Source of the DNA: a bacterium
Lineage (GTDB): Bacteria; Cyanobacteriota; Vampirovibrionia; Obscuribacterales; Obscuribacteraceae
Length of the DNA: 5,336 bases
NCBI GenBank assembly: GCA_030431355.1
Contig: JAUIJG010000365.1
Location: 1 to 5,336 of the forward strand
Reading direction: 5' to 3'
Numbering within the stretch: position 1 is the first letter of the stretch; each line of letters begins with the position of its first letter. The position numbers and the translations under genes are program-made. This document shows, piece after piece, positions 1-5,336 of this stretch. The notes beneath the pieces were generated by a model. The model saw only the letters and a program-made list of their open reading frames with translations, searched no databases and had not been told where the DNA came from.

Positions 1-1
1 T

Positions 2-880
<879 letters not shown>

Positions 881-944
881 AATTTGATCTTTTAAAAGTA
901 ATTCCGAACAATTCCGGTATCAAACGAAGAAGAGAATAAAAAGC

Positions 945-982
945 AAAAGAGTGATTCTGCTATATGCAAGAATTGCTCTTTT
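945..982. terminator. Two-way intrinsic terminator between convergent eno and the exported-protein gene
   Basis: The left arm 945-958 (AAAAGAGTGATTCT) pairs over all 14 positions with the right arm 969-982 (AGAATTGCTCTTTT), using two adjacent G-U type pairs. The 10-base loop can add an inner GC/GC pair. On the + strand the stem ends in TTTT. On the - strand it runs into TTTTGCTTTTTATT. It lies between the two stop codons (880 and 1013), so it probably ends transcription of both genes. The U-tract is better on the - strand. Confidence 0.75.
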
Positions 983-1012
983 CGCTATTCATGGCACGCT
1001 CCGGAGACATGC

Positions 1013-1795
1013 TTATTCTCCAATCCGGGTTAAAACAGAAACGGTTCGGTACCGCCCAAGGTATCGCCCGTCTATATACTGATCAATATAGCTTTTGCAG
1101 GTCATTCGATCTGTGTTCTGCATAATGAAGTGGTCGCGGGACCTTGAAGCCCAGGCTCCCCGCATACCGTCAGCGAAGTAGTAGCAAGTACGATCAACCC
1201 TCGCCTCCCTGTCACTCCAGGCAATGGCATAAGCCTGTGATTCAGTCCAGCCAGGCTGCACCCACTCAGCAGCTATTCGACCATCAGGTCTTCTAACAAA
1301 ATTGACCACACTGACCATTTTGGTACCGACTTCAATGTCTCGAACATAAGAATTGATTACATCGGTCTCACAGTGCCATCGTCCAAGAAAAGTGGACGGA
1401 AATGAATTTACCGGCATCTGCGGCTTCCCGGGAGGAGGTCCTACAGGAGAGCGGACATCCGCCGGACTTCTCATCCCCTGGGTCGGGGAAGGACTTAAAA
1501 AAGGCCCGCCCTGACCAAAGCGTCCATTGGGCACAGCTCTATAACCATTTCTCTCTCCGCCGGAAGAGCCATAATCCGGTCGCTTTCCTTGAGGATTCTT
1601 CTCGGAATCATCAGCCTCTAAAGCGTCAAAACCTTCATTCTCACCGGCATCCTTGAGCTTGCCTCGCCTTTCAACATGACCGGAAAGAACTTCAGCACCG
1701 GCTGAATCCCAGACCGAAGACAACCCGAACACATAGACCAGGGCAGCCAGCCAGGGTACAGGAGATAGAAGTATGCGCCAGGCACAAAGCCGCAT
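1013..1795 (-). CDS. Unrecognised exported protein: signal peptide, acidic then Pro/Gly-rich linker, C-terminal domain with three Cys
   Basis: I do not recognise this 260-residue protein. I chose the ATG at 1795 because AAGGGGAG lies upstream (11 bases between GGAG and the ATG) and because it puts an ordinary Sec signal peptide at the very N-terminus: basic MRLCAWR, a hydrophobic core ILLSPVPWLAALVYVFGL, and likely cleavage after SAGA (about residue 34). An ATG at 1846 would add 17 residues but has no Shine-Dalgarno. The mature protein has an acidic stretch (about 49-66), a Gly/Pro/Arg-rich linker (about 87-133) and a probable folded domain (about 135-260). That domain opens with FLGRWHCE, is rich in alternating hydrophobic and polar residues, and holds Cys142, Cys204 and Cys233. 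The GxW-like opening and beta-like pattern recall lipocalin/calycin barrels, but that is only a guess. The linker suggests the domain is held away from an envelope. The gene converges on eno and diverges from ahcY. Confidence 0.8.
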   Translation of the reverse strand: MRLCAWRILLSPVPWLAALVYVFGLSSVWDSAGAEVLSGHVERRGKLKDAGENEGFDALEADDSEKNPQGKRPDYGSSGGERNGYRAVPNGRFGQGGPFLSPSPTQGMRSPADVRSPVGPPPGKPQMPVNSFPSTFLGRWHCETDVINSYVRDIEVGTKMVSVVNFVRRPDGRIAAEWVQPGWTESQAYAIAWSDREARVDRTCYYFADGMRGAWASRSRDHFIMQNTDRMTCKSYIDQYIDGRYLGRYRTVSVLTRIGE

Positions 1796-1904
1796 TCTTA
1801 TTTGCACTCCCCTTCTCTCATCGACCCCAAAGCCCTTCCTTGACATCTTAGTCTATTTCAAAATACTACAGCAACTATGAAGACAAGATTCTCATTAGAT
1901 GAAT

Positions 1905-1918
1905 ACTAATATCTTAGT
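1905..1918. promoter_or_regulatory. Short inverted repeat in the divergent gap before ahcY (possible operator)
   Basis: ACTAA (1905-1909) and TTAGT (1914-1918) form an inverted repeat around TATC, in an AT-rich gap between the exported-protein gene (-) and ahcY (+). The gap should hold promoters for both genes, but I found no sigma70-like -35/-10 pair with normal spacing on either strand. A small hairpin (TTTCC 1929-1933 with GGAAA 1937-1941) lies just before the ahcY ribosome binding site. No SAM or SAH riboswitch pattern is apparent. A five-base arm can easily arise by chance. Confidence 0.25.
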
Positions 1919-1954
1919 GGTAACATGATTTCCTTCGGAAACGCTGCTATCAAA

Positions 1955-3242
<1,288 letters not shown>

Positions 3243-3290
3243 ATGCAAAGGTCCTGAGCTTCGGATATTTAGAGCCTGAGAACCTGAATT

Positions 3291-3320
3291 AAAACGACCT
3301 CCCTGCCGGGAGGTCGTTTT
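3291..3320. terminator. Strong two-way intrinsic terminator between convergent ahcY and rpaB
   Basis: AAAACGACCTCCC (3291-3303) pairs perfectly over 13 bp with GGGAGGTCGTTTT (3308-3320) around the loop TGCC. The GC-rich core is flanked by an A-run on one side and a T-run on the other, so the hairpin works in both directions. It lies 48 bases past the ahcY stop and 35 bases past the rpaB stop. Confidence 0.93.
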
Positions 3321-3355
3321 CTATATATATGATGGAAGCTTGTCCAAACAGCTAA

Positions 3356-4084
3356 CTAATTTATCTTCTGAAACATGTAGCCGATGCCGCGTGCGGTCAG
3401 AATCAAATCAGGATTTGAAGAATCTTCCTCCAGCTTCGAACGCAGACGGCTTATGTGAACATCCACCACCCTGGTATCGATGCGATGATCCGGAGGATAA
3501 GCCCAGACCTGCTGCAGAATCTCTCCCCGGGAGAACGGTCTACCTGAATTGGTAACCAGCAACTCCAGAAGACTAAACTCCATACCGGTCAAACGAATGC
3601 GTTCGTTCTTACGGGTAACCTGTCTCTTGTTCAGGTCTATTTTAAGGCTACCTATGGTAATTACATTGGAGCTCTTGCTCTGCCCTGTTTCCTGCTGCCT
3701 TTCAACAGTTCGTCTCAGAACAGCCTTGATACGAGCTTCTAATTCACTGGGACTGAAAGGCTTGACCACATAGTCGTCAGCACCGATCTCAAGACCCTGG
3801 ATACGGTTTGAAACGTCAGCCACGGCTGTAAGCATAATAATCGGAGTATCCGATGTCTTACGAATCTCTCGGCAGACCTCGTAGCCATCCATTTTAGGAA
3901 GCATCACATCCAATATGACCAGGTCAGGCTGAAAACCATTGAACTGATCCAGGGCTTCTTGACCGTCGGCAGCAGTCACCACGTTGTAACCGGCTAACTT
4001 TAGTCTAGTCTCAAGTATTCTTCTAATGGAGGCTTCGTCATCAACAACTAAAACCTTTTCCTGATCAGTATTTGTCTCTGTCAC
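3356..4084 (-). CDS. rpaB: OmpR/PhoB-family response regulator, RpaB (Ycf27)-like
   Basis: This is a two-domain DNA-binding response regulator of 242 residues. The receiver domain (about 10-125) has the acidic pair Asp15/Asp16 (VLVVDDEASIRRILETRL), phosphoacceptor Asp59 (VILDVMLPKMDGYEVC), Thr86 (PIIMLTA) and Lys108 (GADDYVVKPFSP). A short Gln/Ser-rich linker leads to a winged-helix domain (about 143-240) with ERIRLTGMEFSLLELLV, RVVDVHISRLRSKLE as the likely recognition helix, and ILTARGIGYMFQ as the wing. These stretches match cyanobacterial RpaB closely, beyond the general OmpR family. In cyanobacteria RpaB is a global light/stress regulator usually paired with the kinase Hik33/NblS and binding HLR1 direct repeats. 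No kinase gene is visible here, and the target set may differ if the host is not photosynthetic. The start is GTG: an in-frame stop lies eight codons upstream with no usual start codon between, after a purine-rich but weak GAGAGAGAAGAAG. It converges on ahcY. Confidence 0.93.
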   Translation of the reverse strand: MTETNTDQEKVLVVDDEASIRRILETRLKLAGYNVVTAADGQEALDQFNGFQPDLVILDVMLPKMDGYEVCREIRKTSDTPIIMLTAVADVSNRIQGLEIGADDYVVKPFSPSELEARIKAVLRRTVERQQETGQSKSSNVITIGSLKIDLNKRQVTRKNERIRLTGMEFSLLELLVTNSGRPFSRGEILQQVWAYPPDHRIDTRVVDVHISRLRSKLEEDSSNPDLILTARGIGYMFQKIN

Positions 4085-4119
4085 GGCTTCTTCTCTCTCA
4101 CCTATTCAATGTAGATACC

Positions 4120-4128
4120 TGTGGATAA
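4120..4128 (-). promoter_or_regulatory. Perfect DnaA-box sequence upstream of rpaB
   Basis: Read on the - strand this is TTATCCACA, the consensus high-affinity DnaA box. It lies 35 bases upstream of the rpaB GTG and two bases upstream of TATCTA (4112-4117), a weak -10 candidate. No second box was seen nearby, so this is not an origin. It may be a DnaA control site on rpaB or a chance match. Confidence 0.4.
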
Positions 4129-4173
4129 AGAGAAATTCTCGTGCTCTGCCTCAGGGGTTGCAAAGATTACTAA

Positions 4174-4491
4174 GTGCAAAATCGGCGAAAACACGGATTT
4201 CTGGCCAGAGTATATAACTTAAAAGAGGTCAATAACAATAGTTTGACTTATGCTCTTTCTAATTATGTGCCTGATTGGCTGCCTCTAAAGCCTGAACCGG
4301 CGGTGAAATATCTAGAAATCCATGACATTTTGGCAAATTGCGATCTTATTTATATGCGAACTCGGACTGAAATTTCTGTGCCCCAGAAAATTGGATCTGT
4401 TAGCGAGCTTGCCTTAGAAAACAATTTGGTCAAACCCGAACCCAAGCAAAGCAAGATCAAAAATATCTCCGGGTATAACGGCTCAAATTAG
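4174..4491 (+). CDS. Doubtful small open frame of unknown function (105 codons)
   Basis: The frame opens with GTG directly after an in-frame TAA, has no Shine-Dalgarno, and ends at TAG. The predicted protein has no signal peptide, membrane segment or motif that I recognise. It contains a plausible soluble stretch (about 30-85, including YVPDWLPLKPEPAVKYLEIH and DLIYMRTRTEIS) and a Lys-rich tail. Its codons end in T more often than those of ahcY or rpaB, and it is more AT-rich. It could be a real small gene, the remnant of a longer one, or a chance frame in intergenic DNA divergent from rpaB. I lean towards remnant or chance. Confidence 0.28.
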   Translation: MQNRRKHGFLARVYNLKEVNNNSLTYALSNYVPDWLPLKPEPAVKYLEIHDILANCDLIYMRTRTEISVPQKIGSVSELALENNLVKPEPKQSKIKNISGYNGSN

Positions 4492-4836
4492 AAAGTGACA
4501 AATCTCTTTCCTAGTAAGTTACGAACGTCAGTGAATACTAGACTGATACTGGCTTTGACCTATTAGAAGGAGGGAAATATCGGCACCTGGGACCAGCCTT
4601 CCAAAGCCATTCTTAACTATGTTTTATTCTCTCATTCACCTTCGACGATACCGCGGTCAATTTTTTACAAATTCTGAAATTCCCCTGGAATCTCAGCCAA
4701 TCTAATCCCCAGATATCTTTACCAATAAGCATTTAGAGGATCTAGCAAACAGCAAAGTGACCGATGCCTCGAAACCTACCTTCAGTCCGCTGACATCTCT
4801 GCTCTCAAAAACGTCCGATATAGCCGAAAACCAAAT

Positions 4837-4993
4837 TATATGACCGACAGACGGCGATCAGACCGGCCGTCCATATATGCACGGTATACAAAATCAAGCT
4901 ATACCGGCGATAACACTGATTGTGGTATCAAATCAGCAACCACCTTGACATGCCTTAAAACGAAGAAATAAAGGCACCGAATACGGTTGTCAA
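4837..4993. other. Cluster of abutting hairpins (possible structured RNA or control region)
   Basis: Three hairpins follow almost end to end. In the first, TATATG 4837-4842 pairs with CATATA 4872-4877, enclosing GACGGC 4850-4855 with GCCGTC 4866-4871. In the second, CGGTATA 4882-4888 pairs with TATACCG 4900-4906, plus GC/GC past a bulged A. In the third, GATA..CAC 4909-4916 pairs with GTG..TATC 4922-4929 with one mismatch. A three-way junction shape follows: TTGACA 4945-4950 with TGTCAA 4988-4993 encloses TGCCTT 4951-4956 with AAGGCA 4971-4976, and CCG 4977-4979 with CGG 4984-4986. Strand, function and reality are unknown. Individual stems are short and were found by eye. Confidence 0.25.
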
Positions 4994-5000
4994 CAATACT

Positions 5001-5030
5001 TCCGCAAAAAGCCGCAACAATCCGCTACAC
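5001..5030. repeat. Three tandem degenerate 10-bp units (CCGC-A-A)
   Basis: The units TCCGCAAAAA, GCCGCAACAA and TCCGCTACAC sit at an exact 10-bp period and share CCGC plus A at positions 7 and 9. The flanking decamers do not continue the pattern. One-turn spacing would place all units on the same face of the helix, as in tandem sites for some regulators. No function is shown. Confidence 0.4.
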
Positions 5031-5079
5031 TCAATTTTGCCCATAAGTTGGGCGTTTCGAGCATCGAGTGTCGAATAGT

Positions 5080-5102
5080 TTCAAACCTTTGAACGGTATA
5101 AC
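5080..5102 (+). promoter_or_regulatory. Possible promoter with overlapping inverted repeat for the gene at 5244
   Basis: TATAAC (5097-5102) matches a sigma70 -10 box at five of six positions. Just upstream, TTCAAA (5080-5085) and TTTGAA (5088-5093) form a perfect six-base inverted repeat around CC, covering part of the -35 region, where a repressor or activator could bind. There is no good -35 hexamer at 16-18 bp. Transcription from here would give a leader of about 130 bases. Confidence 0.3.
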
Positions 5103-5230
5103 AAAAGGAAGGTGCACACTCCGGATACTCATGCTAAACTGCTGACCTGGTCGGGTCCATACCGACACTTACTAAACTCGCTTCCGAATCAAATGAGTCG
5201 CAGTTATCAAAATCTACGGGAAGCTAGATA

Positions 5231-5237
5231 GAGGGAG
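5231..5237 (+). promoter_or_regulatory. Ribosome binding site for the exported protein at 5244
   Basis: GAGGGAG ends six bases before the ATG at 5244, a near-ideal distance. An in-frame TAG at 5229-5231 excludes any longer start. Confidence 0.7.
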
Positions 5238-5243
5238 AGTGGA

Positions 5244-5336
5244 ATGAACAAGCCAAGTACGAGCTTAGCTCTTAGCGCACTGGTAGCGCTATCACAGGCT
5301 GGTTGGCAATCGGCGAACGCTACACCGGCTAACGGT
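5244..5336 (+). CDS. N-terminus of an exported protein (Sec signal peptide), 3' end beyond window
   Basis: Only 31 codons are visible, open to the window edge. They begin at ATG after a strong ribosome binding site. The peptide has a Sec signal peptide layout: basic MNKPS, a hydrophobic core LALSALVALSQAGW, and QSANA followed by TPANG, giving a good Ala-x-Ala cleavage site after about residue 26. There is no Cys at the cleavage site, so it is not a lipoprotein. The mature protein begins with small polar residues typical of a linker. Its function cannot be told from this fragment. It has a long upstream region to itself, which suggests its own promoter. Confidence 0.75.
   Translation, partial: MNKPSTSLALSALVALSQAGWQSANATPANG

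Larger units (their letters stand above)
4492..5243. other. Long intergenic stretch without a convincing gene
   Basis: These 752 bases hold no open frame of useful length with a start and ribosome binding site on either strand. What can be seen is a lone AAGGAGG (4567-4573), a run of hairpins (4837-4993), three 10-bp repeat units (5001-5030), a small hairpin (GCCCA 5039-5043 with TGGGC 5049-5053) and a possible promoter region (5080-5102) before the gene at 5244. I found no tRNA, tmRNA, RNase P or SRP RNA signature, and no inverted repeats framing an insertion sequence. Confidence 0.6.

Noticed and set aside
1402..1656. 84-codon + strand frame inside the exported-protein gene
   Set aside because: It is antisense to a better-supported gene with a signal peptide, has no ribosome binding site, and its product is low-complexity and basic, as expected of a shadow frame.
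4667..4674. TTTACAAA as a possible RpaB HLR1 half-site
   Set aside because: HLR1 needs two such units separated by two bases. No second unit lies on either side, and no paired site was found elsewhere in the window.
4616..4732. 38-codon - strand frame starting at an ATG near 4732
   Set aside because: It has no Shine-Dalgarno and is preceded directly by a stop; its length is expected by chance.
4945..4973. TTGACA (perfect -35) as a promoter for the exported-protein gene
   Set aside because: At 16-18 bp downstream there is only AATAAA, ATAAAG or TAAAGG, which are poor -10 boxes. The TTGACA is also one arm of a hairpin.
5039..5053. GCCCA-TAAGT-TGGGC hairpin as a terminator
   Set aside because: The stem is only five base pairs and is followed by GTTTCG rather than a proper U-tract.
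5051..5094. TTTCGAGC and TTTCAAAC as tRNA T-loop-like sequences
   Set aside because: Neither is flanked by the five-base-pair arm of a T-stem, and no acceptor, D or anticodon arms can be built around them.

Overview
The window looks like bacterial chromosome of moderate GC, from the cyanobacterial line in the broad sense. The best clues are an RpaB/Ycf27-type response regulator and an S-adenosylhomocysteine hydrolase whose internal motifs and C-terminus match the cyanobacterial form. No photosynthesis gene is present. The long non-coding stretches and unfamiliar exported proteins would suit a non-photosynthetic sister group (Vampirovibrionia/Melainabacteria, such as Obscuribacterales) as well as a true cyanobacterium. 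That placement is inference and needs a tree.

Layout. From 1 to 880 is the C-terminal two thirds of enolase (+), cut by the window edge. It converges on a gene for an unrecognised exported protein (1013-1795, -), and a 14-bp two-way terminator hairpin (945-982) lies between them. A divergent region of about 170 bp then leads to ahcY (1968-3242, +), which starts at GTG. ahcY converges on an rpaB-like regulator (3356-4084, -, also GTG), and a textbook 13-bp two-way terminator (3291-3320) separates them. Upstream of rpaB is a perfect DnaA-box sequence (4120-4128).

From 4085 to 5243 little or nothing is convincingly coding. There is one doubtful 105-codon frame (4174-4491), then about 750 bp holding a lone strong Shine-Dalgarno, a cluster of abutting hairpins (4837-4993), a three-unit 10-bp repeat (5001-5030) and a possible promoter with an inverted repeat (5080-5102). 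The window ends in the first 31 codons of a gene with a good ribosome binding site and a clear Sec signal peptide (5244 to the edge).

The genes do not form one operon or pathway. Enolase serves central carbon metabolism, AhcY serves the methionine/SAM cycle and RpaB is a global regulator. Each seems to be transcribed alone, with the convergent pairs sharing terminators. I see no defence system, mobile element, CRISPR array, tRNA or rRNA. The part most worth checking is the non-coding block at 4492-5243.
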